Positions 1 to 9,509 of a stretch of DNA of 64,000 nt are shown here, in pieces. This DNA is from VAZQ01 sp963756715 (GTDB lineage Bacteria > Pseudomonadota > Alphaproteobacteria > Rhizobiales > Xanthobacteraceae), in NCBI GenBank assembly GCA_963756715.1, contig CAVWOV010000043.1:289549-353548 (forward strand), given 5' to 3'. The translations under genes and the position numbers were made by a program. The notes under the pieces are model-generated. The model saw nothing but the letters and a program-made list of their open reading frames with translations. It was not told the origin of the DNA and did no database searches. The first letter of the stretch is position 1; each line of letters opens with the position of its first letter.

Positions 1-41
1 CTGATCATCATCGGGTGGTCTCCTCTGTGTATTGTTGAAAA

Positions 42-683
<642 letters not shown>

Positions 684-686
684 GCG

Positions 687-1460
687 TCAGTTACTCTTGC
701 TCCGCGGTCTCGTGCCGCTGATGAAGGTCTGCACGCGCTCGTCGGCGAGCGCCACCTCGGGCGTCTCGTCGGCAATCACCGTACCGTCGTAGAACGCCAG
801 CACCCGGTCGGCGAAACGCGCCACGACTTCCATGTCATGCTCGACGAACAGCACGGTGAGCCGCCGGCTCTTCAACGCCGACATCACGACGTCCATCAGG
901 CCGAATTTCTCCTCGACGGAGATGCCGCTGGTCGGCTCGTCGAGCAGCAGAACGCGCGGCGCGCCCATCACCGCCATCGCAATGTCGAGTAGTTTGCGCA
1001 CGCCCTGCGGCAGGGTTGAGGCGCGGATGTCGCGATAGGGCGCGATCCGAAACAGTTCGATCGCCGCCTCGGCTTCCGCCAGCGTCTCCGGCGATCGCAA
1101 CGGCGCGAGCACGCGCGCCAGCGCACTCTCGGATTTGCGCGCGATCGCGGCCGCCGCGCACATGTTCTCGAACACCGAGAGCGAGGGAAAGATCTGCGCG
1201 ACCTGGAACGAACGCGAGATGCCGAGCCGCGTGATCTCGCGCGAGGGCCGCCCGGTAATATCGCGATCTTCGAACCGGATCGTGCCCTTGGTCGGCCGCA
1301 GATGGCCGGTGATCATATTGATGAACGTGGTCTTGCCGGCGCCGTTGGCGCCGATGATGCCGACGGTCTGTTCGGCCGGGACATCCAGCGTGATGTCGCG
1401 CGCGGCCACGATCGAGCCGAAGGTCTTTTCCAGGTCGCGCACCGAGAGGATCGCGGTCAT
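687..1460 (-). CDS. livG: Branched-chain amino acid-type ABC transporter ATPase (LivG-like)
   Basis: Second ATPase subunit of the importer, 257 residues from the chosen start. The frame stays open to 1694, but the upstream part is an arginine-rich shadow of the permease gene. The ATG at 1460 overlaps the permease stop (ATGA) and begins MTAILSVRDLEKTFG, the normal start of a LivG protein. Visible motifs are Walker A GANGAGKTT, Walker B LLLDEPTSGI and the switch histidine in FVEHDMEVV. The C-terminal extension is typical of the LivG branch. It should pair with the LivF-like protein on the inner face of the membrane. Confidence 0.9.
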   Translation of the reverse strand: MTAILSVRDLEKTFGSIVAARDITLDVPAEQTVGIIGANGAGKTTFINMITGHLRPTKGTIRFEDRDITGRPSREITRLGISRSFQVAQIFPSLSVFENMCAAAAIARKSESALARVLAPLRSPETLAEAEAAIELFRIAPYRDIRASTLPQGVRKLLDIAMAVMGAPRVLLLDEPTSGISVEEKFGLMDVVMSALKSRRLTVLFVEHDMEVVARFADRVLAFYDGTVIADETPEVALADERVQTFISGTRPRSKSN

Positions 1461-2404
1461 GCGCTGCTCCGCGGCGATTGACGCAGCCGTTGGAAGATCG
1501 AGCCCAGCCCGTCGGGCAGAAACAGAATGATCAGCAGCAGCGACGAGCCGAGAATGATCTGCCAGGTGCCGGGAAACAGATCGACAGCGATCGAGCGCAC
1601 CAATTCGAACACGAACGAGCCGACGAAGGCGGCAGCGACCGATCCAGCCCCGGCGAGCACCGTGACGAACACGAAGCCGCCGGAGGTGGTCCAATAGGCC
1701 ATGTTCGGATCGACATGGGCGATGGTGAGCGCTGCGAGTGCGCCGCCGATGCCGGCGAGCGCGCCCGAAATAACCAGCTTGAGATGGATCAGGCGATCGA
1801 CCGAGATGCCAAGAAACTCCACGCGGATCTCATTGTCACGGATCGGAATCGCCAGCGAACCCGCGACGGTCCGAAAATAGAGCGCAACCAGCAGCGCCGC
1901 GACCGCCGAAAAGCCGAGCACCAGCCAGAACAGCGCGAGGTTGCGCGCCTCGCCTTCCGGCCGGTAGCCGAGGAAGCTGCCGGCTTCGACATGGAAGCCG
2001 TCGGTCGAGCCGAGTGTCTCGGTCTTCACCAGCACGCCCCAGAGGATCATCGACATCGCGAGACTCAGCATCGCGAAGAAGATGTCCCGATAGCGTGCAA
2101 GCAGAAAACCAACCAGAAATGCGACCAGTGAGGCCGACAGCGCGGCGGCGCCCACCATCACGAAGACGTCCCGCAACGGCGTATAGCGGCCGAGCAGCGC
2201 CACCGCGTAGGCGCCGATCGCATAAAACAGCGCCTGGCCGAACGGCACCAGGCCGGCGCGCCACAGGATGATCAATCCGAGCACCACGAGCGCATTGGCG
2301 AACGCGATCGTCGCAAGCGACACCAGCCAGGCCGGCAGCCACGGTGCGATGACGGCTACCACCGCAAATGCAAGCGCCCCGAGCACCGTCGCACGCGACC
2401 ACAT
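1457..2404 (-). CDS. livM: Branched-chain amino acid-type ABC permease (LivM-like)
   Basis: Inner-membrane permease of 315 residues with about eight to ten hydrophobic segments. Early segments include WLPAWLVSLATIAFANALVV, followed by the family motif around RAGLVPFGQALFYAIGAYAV (about residues 49-68) and the GISGALAGIGGALAA-like cytoplasmic loop that contacts the ATPases. It pairs with the LivH-like permease to form the translocation pore. It lies one base from the LivH-like stop and overlaps the LivG-like start by four bases, so translation is probably coupled. No oddities seen. Confidence 0.9.
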   Translation of the reverse strand: MWSRATVLGALAFAVVAVIAPWLPAWLVSLATIAFANALVVLGLIILWRAGLVPFGQALFYAIGAYAVALLGRYTPLRDVFVMVGAAALSASLVAFLVGFLLARYRDIFFAMLSLAMSMILWGVLVKTETLGSTDGFHVEAGSFLGYRPEGEARNLALFWLVLGFSAVAALLVALYFRTVAGSLAIPIRDNEIRVEFLGISVDRLIHLKLVISGALAGIGGALAALTIAHVDPNMAYWTTSGGFVFVTVLAGAGSVAAAFVGSFVFELVRSIAVDLFPGTWQIILGSSLLLIILFLPDGLGSIFQRLRQSPRSSA

Positions 2405-2405
2405 G

Positions 2406-3302
2406 TCAAATCTTTCGCGGTTGGGCCTGGGTGAAGAGGCCGTGCGGGCGGAAGATCAGGACGAGCGCCATCACCGCGTAGATGACGAAGAGTTCCAACT
2501 GCGGGACCATGTGAACCGCGACGGCCCGGCACAGGCCGACGATGAGCGCGCCGATCAGCGCCCCCTCGATTGAGCCCATGCCGCCGGTTGCGACCACCGC
2601 AAAGGCGAGCACGATCACCTCGACACCGATGCCCAGCGTCACCGAGATTTTCGGCGCCATGACGGCGCCGCCGAGCGCGCCGAGCATCGCGCCGATGATG
2701 AAGGTCACCGTAAAGACCAGCGTTACGTTGATGCCAAAGGCCGCGGCGGTTTCGCGGTTGAAGATCACGACGGTGAGAAGGCGCCCGTAACGGGTGTACT
2801 TCAGCGCCCAATAGGCCGCGATGGCGACGAGAGCGGCGATCGCGACGAGCAGAATGTCGTAGTTCGACAGCGTAAGCTCGCCGATCTCAATGCTGCCGGC
2901 CGCCACCATTGGCTGATAGGCGGCGTAGGAGCCGGGCCCCCAGATCAGGACAATGACGTCTTCGAGCATGAGGAAGCACGCATAGGTGACCAGCACGATC
3001 ACGACTTCGTCCTTGCCGTAGACGAACCGCAGCACGCCGCGCTCGAGCACGAAGCCGAGCACCAGCCCGATCGCCATCGCTAGCAGGATCATGAACAGGA
3101 AGCCGCCCGCTTCCGGCAGGCCGCGGTCGAAATAGATGCCGACGGCGGTGGCCGCGCCGTAGGCGCCGAAGGCGTAGAACGAGCCGTGCGTGACGTTCAG
3201 GATCTTCATCACGCCGAAGATCAGCGTGAGCCCGACCGCGACTAGAAAAAGATAGGCCGCGTAGACGAGGCCGTCGGTCAGGATGGCGAACGCGGTCAGC
3301 AC
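2406..3302 (-). CDS. livH: Branched-chain amino acid-type ABC permease (LivH-like)
   Basis: Inner-membrane permease with LivH hallmarks: TDGLVYAAYLFLVAVGLTLIFGVMKI near the N-terminus, then NVTHGSFYAFGAYGA. The frame is open to 3443, but that upstream stretch runs through a palindromic intergenic repeat (3366-3469) and encodes an unlikely proline/arginine-rich leader. I place the start at the GTG at 3302 (VLTAFAILTDGL), which gives 298 residues, the usual LivH length. This start is an inference. The gene follows the binding-protein gene after the repeat and comes first among the four membrane and ATPase genes. Confidence 0.85.
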   Translation of the reverse strand: MLTAFAILTDGLVYAAYLFLVAVGLTLIFGVMKILNVTHGSFYAFGAYGAATAVGIYFDRGLPEAGGFLFMILLAMAIGLVLGFVLERGVLRFVYGKDEVVIVLVTYACFLMLEDVIVLIWGPGSYAAYQPMVAAGSIEIGELTLSNYDILLVAIAALVAIAAYWALKYTRYGRLLTVVIFNRETAAAFGINVTLVFTVTFIIGAMLGALGGAVMAPKISVTLGIGVEVIVLAFAVVATGGMGSIEGALIGALIVGLCRAVAVHMVPQLELFVIYAVMALVLIFRPHGLFTQAQPRKI

Positions 3303-3365
3303 GACGGACCCTGCCTCTCCAAGCGCCGAACAGGTCGATGAAGTGTGAAGGACCGCGCCACAGCG

Positions 3366-3469
3366 TTCCCTCCCCCCTTGAGGGGGAGGGACAGCGAGGG
3401 GAGTAACTGCAAACTCCGAATCTGCCGCCACCCCTCTCCCCAACCCTCCCCCTCAAGGGAGGAGGGGGC
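3366..3469. repeat. Palindromic intergenic repeat, CCCTCTCCCC/GGGGAGAGGG family (copy 1)
   Basis: Two G/C-rich palindromic arms (CCTCCCCCCTTGAGGGGGAGG near 3369-3390, and its counterpart near 3446-3469) flank a central spacer. Related copies lie at 16142-16259 and 24206-24303, with shorter ones near 45530 and 46842. Here it separates the binding-protein gene from the permease gene inside an operon, where a hairpin could lower downstream expression relative to the binding protein. That role is inference. Confidence 0.7.
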
Positions 3470-3541
3470 ACACCGGGTTTGCGGTGAGAGGCGATCAGCG
3501 ATAGCGGCGCGTTGAGCGCGGATCACGACGCGTCGCACGCG

Positions 3542-4864
3542 TCAGCACTTCGCGCCCTTCATGCCGTTCTTGATCCAATCCTCGGCATTGATGCCGGGCG
3601 GCGGATTGACGCATTCCGCCGGGAAACGCACGACATCGACGACCTCGGGCTCCTTCTTCTGCTTGTTGAACCTGTAGGTGCCGTAAGCCGTCGCCTGGAT
3701 GCCCTGATGGCCGTTGCCGAGCGCGAGCTTTACCGGCCCGCTCGGCGCTTCATACGAAATGCCTTCGAATGCGGCGACGACATCGTCGGTCGCAGGCTTG
3801 ACGTTACCCTTGTCCTTCTGCGCCTTCTCCCACGCCACCTTGAGGCCGAGGATCGCGAGCGCCATCTGGTAGGATGGATAGGTCGGCGGCGTGCCGTACC
3901 GTTCGACGTAGATTTTGTGGAACCAGTCGTTGAGTGCGCTCTTGGGCGCCAGCGGACCGTTCGGGCCGCGCCCGCCGATGATCGTGCCGTCCGGCATCTT
4001 ATCGCGCAGCCGCCAGATTGACGCTTCGGCTGTGGTTCCGACAATCGGCATGCGCCGGCTCAAGCCGCGCGCCTGGCTCTGATAGATGAAGCCTTCGAGA
4101 TCACCGTCCCAGAAACTGGTGTGCAGCGCCTGCGACTTCGAGGTCAGCAGCGTGGAGATCTCGGCGCCGTACTCGCCGGCGAACAGTTTCGGGAACAGCT
4201 CTTTTTCGACCACGGCCTTGGGCGCCAGGATTTTCATCGCGCTGGCGAAGTCCTTCCAGGAATCCTGCCCCCAGGCATAGTTCTGGTTGATGCCGGAATA
4301 GCGGGCGATGTCTTTCTTCTTCGCGACCAGGTAGCGCGCCGCGCCGGTGTTATCCATGGTGGCGTGCGGCGACGGACGGAACACGTACTTGCGCGCCTTC
4401 TCCTCGAAGATGCGCGGCGTGCCGCAGTCGAAATACACTGTCAGTGCCTTGAGCTCGTCGGCGACCGGCGTGACCGCGAGGCAACTTCCCGACGAGATGT
4501 AGCCGACCACCGCATCGACCTGATCGCGTTGCACCAGATTGCGGAACTCGGTCACCACCTGGGCGGTGGAGCCGGCCTCGTCCACGTATTTGGCCTCGAT
4601 CTTGGCGCCGCCGAGCCCGACCGTGTTGTAAGGGGCAGGCGCCTTGCCGCTATTAAGCGCCTCGATCACGATCTCGGCGCCGTTGCGGCCCGGAATGCCG
4701 AATGGGCTTGCGGCAGGGCCGCTGAGGAAGGACACGATACCGAGCTTGACCGGCGCGGGCGCCGCCGGTGCGGGCTGCTGCGCCGAGGCGGCGCCGGCCG
4801 ACATTATCGTCAATGTGGCGGCCAGCCCCAGTGCCGGCACACGATACTGTTTGCGATACTTCAT
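3542..4864 (-). CDS. ABC transporter periplasmic substrate-binding protein (LivJ/LivK-like)
   Basis: Periplasmic ligand-binding protein of the branched-chain amino acid/amide family (Peripla_BP_6 type), 440 residues from the chosen start. The frame also contains an ATG at 4888, but the ATG at 4864 has an AGGAGG eight bases upstream and begins MKYRKQYRVPALGLAATL, a proper signal peptide with probable cleavage after ASA (ASA-QQ). The mature protein opens with PVKLGIVSFLSGPAASPFG, the canonical first strand of the family. It is transcribed first in the five-gene operon. The ligand is unknown; urea, amides and short acids are all used by this family. Confidence 0.9.
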   Translation of the reverse strand: MKYRKQYRVPALGLAATLTIMSAGAASAQQPAPAAPAPVKLGIVSFLSGPAASPFGIPGRNGAEIVIEALNSGKAPAPYNTVGLGGAKIEAKYVDEAGSTAQVVTEFRNLVQRDQVDAVVGYISSGSCLAVTPVADELKALTVYFDCGTPRIFEEKARKYVFRPSPHATMDNTGAARYLVAKKKDIARYSGINQNYAWGQDSWKDFASAMKILAPKAVVEKELFPKLFAGEYGAEISTLLTSKSQALHTSFWDGDLEGFIYQSQARGLSRRMPIVGTTAEASIWRLRDKMPDGTIIGGRGPNGPLAPKSALNDWFHKIYVERYGTPPTYPSYQMALAILGLKVAWEKAQKDKGNVKPATDDVVAAFEGISYEAPSGPVKLALGNGHQGIQATAYGTYRFNKQKKEPEVVDVVRFPAECVNPPPGINAEDWIKNGMKGAKC

Positions 4865-5032
4865 GGCCGTTTTCCTCCTGGCGGACATCTTGATTTGATT
4901 TGGGCGTTGTCCTCGAGCTTCAGCAAACGCGATCCGGATGGCATATTCAACCGGTTTTCCCGCGCCCGGCGATGGTAAGATAGACTAATGTCCGTTGACC
5001 TGTGACCGTTCGACGCCAACCTGGGAACCGCC

Positions 5033-5845
5033 ATGACAATTGCCACGAGCCCCTCATCTGCCGCGCTGCCACGGACCGGTCGCGACGCGCGGCTCATGAG
5101 CCGTTGCGGCGAATTGACCGGGCCGACCGCGGGGCTGGCGCCGGGCTTCGTGCAAGGCAATCTTGCCATCCTGCCGGCCGCGCTGGCCGGAGATTTTCTG
5201 CGCTTCTGTCAGCTCAATCCGAAGCCGTGCCCGTTGCTCGCGGCGTCCGCTCCGGGGGACTGGCGGCTTCCTTCGCTGGGCGAGGATCTCGACATCCGCA
5301 CCGACATTCCGCGCTATCGCGTGTTTCGCAACGGCGAACTGGTCGACGAGCCGCACGATGTGCGTGCGCACTGGCGCGACGATCTCGTCGCCTTCGCGCT
5401 CGGCTGCTCGTTCTCGTTCGAGGAGGCGCTGATCGAGGACGGCATCGAATTGCGCCACATCACCTGCGGCACTGCGGTCCCGATGTATCGCACATCGGTG
5501 CAAACCACGCCGGCCGGCGCATTCCACGGACCGCTGGTGGTGTCGATGCGGCCGCTCAAGCCGGCCGATGCTATCCGCGCGATTCAGATCACCACGCGCT
5601 TTCCGGCCGTGCACGGTGCGCCGGTCCATATCGGGCGGCCCGACCTGATCGGCATCAAGGACATCATGAAGCCGGAGTACGGCGATCCGGTACCGATCAA
5701 CGACGACGAAATCCCGGTGTTCTGGGCGTGCGGAGTAACGCCGCAATCGGTGGTCGCCACCGTGAAGCCGGAATTCTGCATCGCGCATTATCCCGGCAGC
5801 ATGCTGGTCACCGATCGCCGCAATACCGAATTCGCGATCATGTAA
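5033..5845 (+). CDS. DUF1445/YcsI-type putative hydro-lyase (D-glutamate cyclase family)
   Basis: Soluble 270-residue protein of the DUF1445 family (Pfam D-glu_cyclase), annotated in many genomes as putative hydro-lyase. Recognisable stretches are FLRFCQLNPKPCPLL (about 56-70), GCSFSFEEALIEDGIELRH and the C-terminal PEFCIAHYPGSMLVTDR with its conserved Cys-His context. The start at 5033 is the first methionine, and the length agrees with the family (about 260-270). It stands alone between two leftward operons, and its substrate cannot be inferred. Related proteins act on D-glutamate or on small hydroxyacids. Confidence 0.85.
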   Translation: MTIATSPSSAALPRTGRDARLMSRCGELTGPTAGLAPGFVQGNLAILPAALAGDFLRFCQLNPKPCPLLAASAPGDWRLPSLGEDLDIRTDIPRYRVFRNGELVDEPHDVRAHWRDDLVAFALGCSFSFEEALIEDGIELRHITCGTAVPMYRTSVQTTPAGAFHGPLVVSMRPLKPADAIRAIQITTRFPAVHGAPVHIGRPDLIGIKDIMKPEYGDPVPINDDEIPVFWACGVTPQSVVATVKPEFCIAHYPGSMLVTDRRNTEFAIM

Positions 5846-5951
5846 CGCCGCCGCCGGGCGCGATTGATCGCGGTCCGTCGCGCCGTCCGGTCGCCATATA
5901 ACGATCTGGCGCCGGATGGTTACTTTATCGAGCCTGCCGCGAGATCGCGTG

Positions 5952-6947
5952 TCAGTCGGTCCGCAGGTGAAATTCTTCGACGATCGGAGCGGCGTCCTTC
6001 ACGGTGTCGTTGATGACGGTCTGCATCTCTTGTGGTGTCGAAGAAACCGGAATTGAACCCGATTTCTCGATCAACGCCCGATAATCCTTGGAATTGATGA
6101 TCGGCACGATCTTGCTGTTGAGAAAATCGATGACCGGCTGCGGCGTACCGGCGCCCGCGCAAATCCCGAGCCAGGCGAATGCCACGAGGGGAATTCCACT
6201 TTCGGTGAGCGTCGGGATTTCCGGCGCCGCCGAAAGGCGCTCCTTGCCGGTCACCGCGAGGACCTTGACTTTCTTCGCCTCGAACAGCGGCATCACGACA
6301 ACCGGCGGCCCAATGAAGAGATCAAGGCGGCCGGCGACGATCTCCTGCAGCGCGTCGGCCGCACCCTTATAGGGGATCGCGGTCATCTTCATGCCGGTCA
6401 ATTTCTCCAGCCGCTTGGCGAGAATGTTTTGCGTCGACCCAATTCCAAGGTGACCGTAGTTGAGCTTGCCCGGATTGGCCTTGGCGTATTGGACAAGTTC
6501 GTTGAAAGTCTTGGCGGGAATCTTGGGTGACACCGCAATCGCGTAATCGTATTTTGCGATTAGTGACACCGGCGCGATATCCGAGACTTTGTAGCTCGCC
6601 TTCTTGTACAGCAGGGTATTCACCGGATCGAAATAGGTGCACGCGAGCAGGCTGTATCCGTCGCGCGGTCGCGACAGGACGTCAGTGGTCGCCAGCATCG
6701 ATCCAGCGCCGGGCTTGTTTTCAACGACCACTGGCTTGCCGATCGCGGCGGTCAACTTGTCAGCAATGAACCGCGCCGGAATGTCAGTCGGTCCGCCGGC
6801 GGTGAAGCCGACCACAAGCCGCACCGGCCGGGTCGGGTAATCCTCGGCACTTGCCGAGCCTGCCAAAACGGCAGAGCCGATCAGGCAGCACGTCACGGCC
6901 GCTTTGCTCAACATCGTTCTGCCGGTACGGCTGAAGAAATCACGCAT
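5952..6947 (-). CDS. Bug-family tripartite tricarboxylate transporter receptor (TctC-like)
   Basis: Periplasmic solute receptor of the Bug/TctC family, 331 residues. A signal peptide ends near ASA-EDYPTRPVRLVVGF. The family motif TAGGPTDIPAR follows, then VVENKPGAGSM and TQNILAKRL. An AAGGAGATAGG ribosome site precedes the ATG at 6947. It is the last gene of a leftward set (cupin, DUF6282 protein, UbiD-like decarboxylase, Bug), which suggests that it senses or delivers the carboxylate degraded by those enzymes. No TctA or TctB membrane genes lie in the window, so transport would depend on partners elsewhere. Confidence 0.9.
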   Translation of the reverse strand: MRDFFSRTGRTMLSKAAVTCCLIGSAVLAGSASAEDYPTRPVRLVVGFTAGGPTDIPARFIADKLTAAIGKPVVVENKPGAGSMLATTDVLSRPRDGYSLLACTYFDPVNTLLYKKASYKVSDIAPVSLIAKYDYAIAVSPKIPAKTFNELVQYAKANPGKLNYGHLGIGSTQNILAKRLEKLTGMKMTAIPYKGAADALQEIVAGRLDLFIGPPVVVMPLFEAKKVKVLAVTGKERLSAAPEIPTLTESGIPLVAFAWLGICAGAGTPQPVIDFLNSKIVPIINSKDYRALIEKSGSIPVSSTPQEMQTVINDTVKDAAPIVEEFHLRTD

Positions 6948-6996
6948 GTCCTATCTCCTTGGCTGATTTTTTATGGGTCGCGCTCTCGAGTTGATC

Positions 6997-8451
6997 TCAG
7001 GGAAGGAAGTCTTTGAGATTGACTGTGTCGAAGTTCGGCGGCAGCGCCTTGTCGAACCGCGCTCGTTCCTGCGGCAACGTCACGGCCGGCTTGGTGGCAT
7101 CGATCATCCACTTCGTCCCGACGCGCTGAAACGCCTCCACGCCGGGGATGACCGGAGAGGCATTGTCCAGGCCCCAGACTTTCACGTTCGGGAGCATGAT
7201 GACGTCACGGTCGGCGCGCACGCGCGTCGCCATCGACCACATGATCTGCCGCAAATCCGAAGCGTCGATATCGTCGTCGACCGCAATCGCCATCTTCGGC
7301 TGTTGATACGGCCCGGCCAGCGCCGCCATGAGCGCAATCTTGGCCTGGCCCTCGACGCGCGGGCGAATCTTGATAACGAGAGTCATCAACCCGGACACGG
7401 TCAGAAGCCGCACATCGAGCAGGTCAAGACCGCCGTCGACGTTTCGCAGATGTTCGATGGTGGCGATTTCAATTCCCAGGCCCGTCGTCGATTGCGTATC
7501 CGTCGGCGGGAAGCCGCAGTGCAACGCGTAATAGATTGCGTCGCGACGCCGCGTGATGGCTTTCAGCCGGAACACGTGCGCTTGGCCGGGATCCGGATAG
7601 GTCCCCGTCACTTCGCCAAACGGTCCCTCTGGTTCCAGGTGATTGCCAGGAACCAGTTCGCCTTCGAGAACGATCTCAGCTTCCGCCGGCACATCGATGT
7701 CGATGGTCTCGCATTTCACCGTACGAATGCTCTGGCCGAGCAGGCCGCCGGCGAGCGCCAACTCGTCGATTCCCGGGCCGGTCGTATATCCGGCAGACAT
7801 CCAGATCGCGGGGTGCACCCCGATAACCACCGCCACCGGCGTGGGCAGGCCGCGCTTTGAGTATTTGTCGTAAACGCTGCGCGCGTGCCGGGGCAGCATG
7901 ACGAATCCGGTCTTGTCCCGGCTTATCACCTGCTGCCGGTGCAGCGACATGTTGCCGACACCGGTATCGGGATCCTTGACGAACGTGATTCCGGACGGGA
8001 TGTAGCGGCCCGAATCCCGCTCGGACACTTTGACCGTCGGGAGGTCGTTGAGGTCGGCATCGGCGCCGATCAATCGCACGTCCTTCACCGGCGCGTCGGC
8101 GGCGTCGCATAGCGTGGACGCGATCGGATTTTTCAAACGTTTTGAAATTTCCTGGAGGAAAGTCTCTTCCTTCAAGCCGAGGCCGATGGCCCACTTGCGG
8201 CGGTCCGCCACGATCTGGCTGCAGGCGGTCCACCCTGGATGGCCTTCAATTTTCGTGAAAAGGCTGGCCTTTCCCAATTCGCTGTAGGTCTTCCATTCAA
8301 CCGCCGACATATTTTGCGTTGGATGAACCGGCTTCTTGAAGCGGACCAATTCCCCACGCTCCTCCAACTCGGCCAGGAATGTGCGATAGGATTGGTCGAT
8401 GCGATTGTGCTCGCGCGACGCGGTCGCGGATTTCACATCCATTGTCGTCAT
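6997..8451 (-). CDS. UbiD family decarboxylase (prenylated-FMN dependent)
   Basis: Cytoplasmic reversible decarboxylase, 484 residues, normal for UbiD enzymes, which decarboxylate aromatic or alpha,beta-unsaturated acids using prenylated FMN. Visible family motifs are SGITFVKDPDTGVGNMSLHRQQV (cofactor and metal region, about 177-199) and the catalytic stretch LVPGNHLEPEGPFGEVTG, which carries the conserved glutamates. The ATG at 8451 has GAGGAAC upstream; the longer open frame to 8694 is arginine-rich shadow of the next gene. No ubiX (flavin prenyltransferase) is visible nearby, so the cofactor must be made from elsewhere. The substrate is unknown; the neighbours suggest an aromatic or heteroaromatic acid. 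Confidence 0.9.
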   Translation of the reverse strand: MTTMDVKSATASREHNRIDQSYRTFLAELEERGELVRFKKPVHPTQNMSAVEWKTYSELGKASLFTKIEGHPGWTACSQIVADRRKWAIGLGLKEETFLQEISKRLKNPIASTLCDAADAPVKDVRLIGADADLNDLPTVKVSERDSGRYIPSGITFVKDPDTGVGNMSLHRQQVISRDKTGFVMLPRHARSVYDKYSKRGLPTPVAVVIGVHPAIWMSAGYTTGPGIDELALAGGLLGQSIRTVKCETIDIDVPAEAEIVLEGELVPGNHLEPEGPFGEVTGTYPDPGQAHVFRLKAITRRRDAIYYALHCGFPPTDTQSTTGLGIEIATIEHLRNVDGGLDLLDVRLLTVSGLMTLVIKIRPRVEGQAKIALMAALAGPYQQPKMAIAVDDDIDASDLRQIMWSMATRVRADRDVIMLPNVKVWGLDNASPVIPGVEAFQRVGTKWMIDATKPAVTLPQERARFDKALPPNFDTVNLKDFLP

Positions 8452-8528
8452 GCCGTTCCTCTTTGCGTTCCCTGGATGCCGTTGACCGGCACCGCTGTTC
8501 GTAAGCCAGCGTGGTCGCGGGCGCGTCC

Positions 8529-9467
8529 TTATGCGGCAGGCAGATCGGCTTCGATGCCCAGCATGCGCGCAGCGTTGGTTGATACCATCTTGCGAATCTG
8601 GCCGTCGTCGTATCCGAGATCGATGCAGAGCTTGATGCCTCGGCGGAATCCTTCGAGAGGACTGATGGTCCCGGTCTGACCAAGATCGGAACACAGCACG
8701 GTCTGGTCGACGCCCGCGGCTTCTATGTGTTTCTGCAAGTCTTCTGCGGTGCCGGTCTTGAACTTCGAACCCTCGACGAACATGCAGAGCGAATGCTCGA
8801 CGAAGGCGCCCATGGCGGCGAGTCCCTTCACGTCGTTCATGCTCGCATCGACGATATCTTCGGGGTGGGTCAGCGTCAGCCGCTGCACGCCACGCCGCTT
8901 GGCTTCCTCGAACACCAGCCAGGTCTCGCTCACGTGGAGATGGCCGCTGGCCAGCACCATGTCGGTTTTGGCGACGACATCGAGTACCTCCTTGACGTCG
9001 TCGCGCACGGTCCGGTTGGCGTCAAGCACCGGTATCCCGGAGGCCGGCCGCATTTTCTGACTTGATGCGGGATGCACCCAGTTGGCGGTCTTTTCCCACC
9101 GCAGATGGTTTTCGGCAGCAAGCGTCGGAAGCCATACGACCTTGCCTCCCATCGCGGCCGTGTGCTCGACCGCGTATGGATTGAACCCGCCAACGACATT
9201 GTTGAGAACAATGCTGGAGTAAATCTTGGTGCTCAATTCCGGATAATGCTTGGAGATGAGAGCGGCTGTCATCACGCCGCTGTAGTCGTGGTCCTTGGTG
9301 ACAACGGCCGCGAACCCGGCGGCGGATGATTCCTGCACCAATTCCAGGTGATCGAGGCCGCGAGGCGCAATCGACGGGCCGCTGTGGACATGCGGATCGA
9401 TGGCGCCTTTCAACAGATTGTCGATGCGACGTTCGATGGATGCGGCATTGCCGGAATTCTGCATCAC
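8529..9467 (-). CDS. DUF6282 family metal-dependent hydrolase (amidohydrolase-like)
   Basis: Soluble 312-residue protein with a TIM-barrel amidohydrolase layout. The N-terminal metal motif is in IDPHVHSGPS (HxH, about residues 22-31). Later histidines lie in KDHDYSG, ASGHLHVSETW, LTHPEDI and the SDLGQTG stretch near the C-terminus. I recognise the DUF6282 family, often found beside catabolic enzymes. The reaction is not known to me; ring opening or amide hydrolysis in the same pathway as the UbiD-like enzyme is plausible. It lies between the cupin and UbiD genes in the same orientation. Confidence 0.75.
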   Translation of the reverse strand: MMQNSGNAASIERRIDNLLKGAIDPHVHSGPSIAPRGLDHLELVQESSAAGFAAVVTKDHDYSGVMTAALISKHYPELSTKIYSSIVLNNVVGGFNPYAVEHTAAMGGKVVWLPTLAAENHLRWEKTANWVHPASSQKMRPASGIPVLDANRTVRDDVKEVLDVVAKTDMVLASGHLHVSETWLVFEEAKRRGVQRLTLTHPEDIVDASMNDVKGLAAMGAFVEHSLCMFVEGSKFKTGTAEDLQKHIEAAGVDQTVLCSDLGQTGTISPLEGFRRGIKLCIDLGYDDGQIRKMVSTNAARMLGIEADLPAA

Positions 9468-9509
9468 TCTGTCCTCACTCCACCAAGACGGATTTGCTTC
9501 GGAAACGTC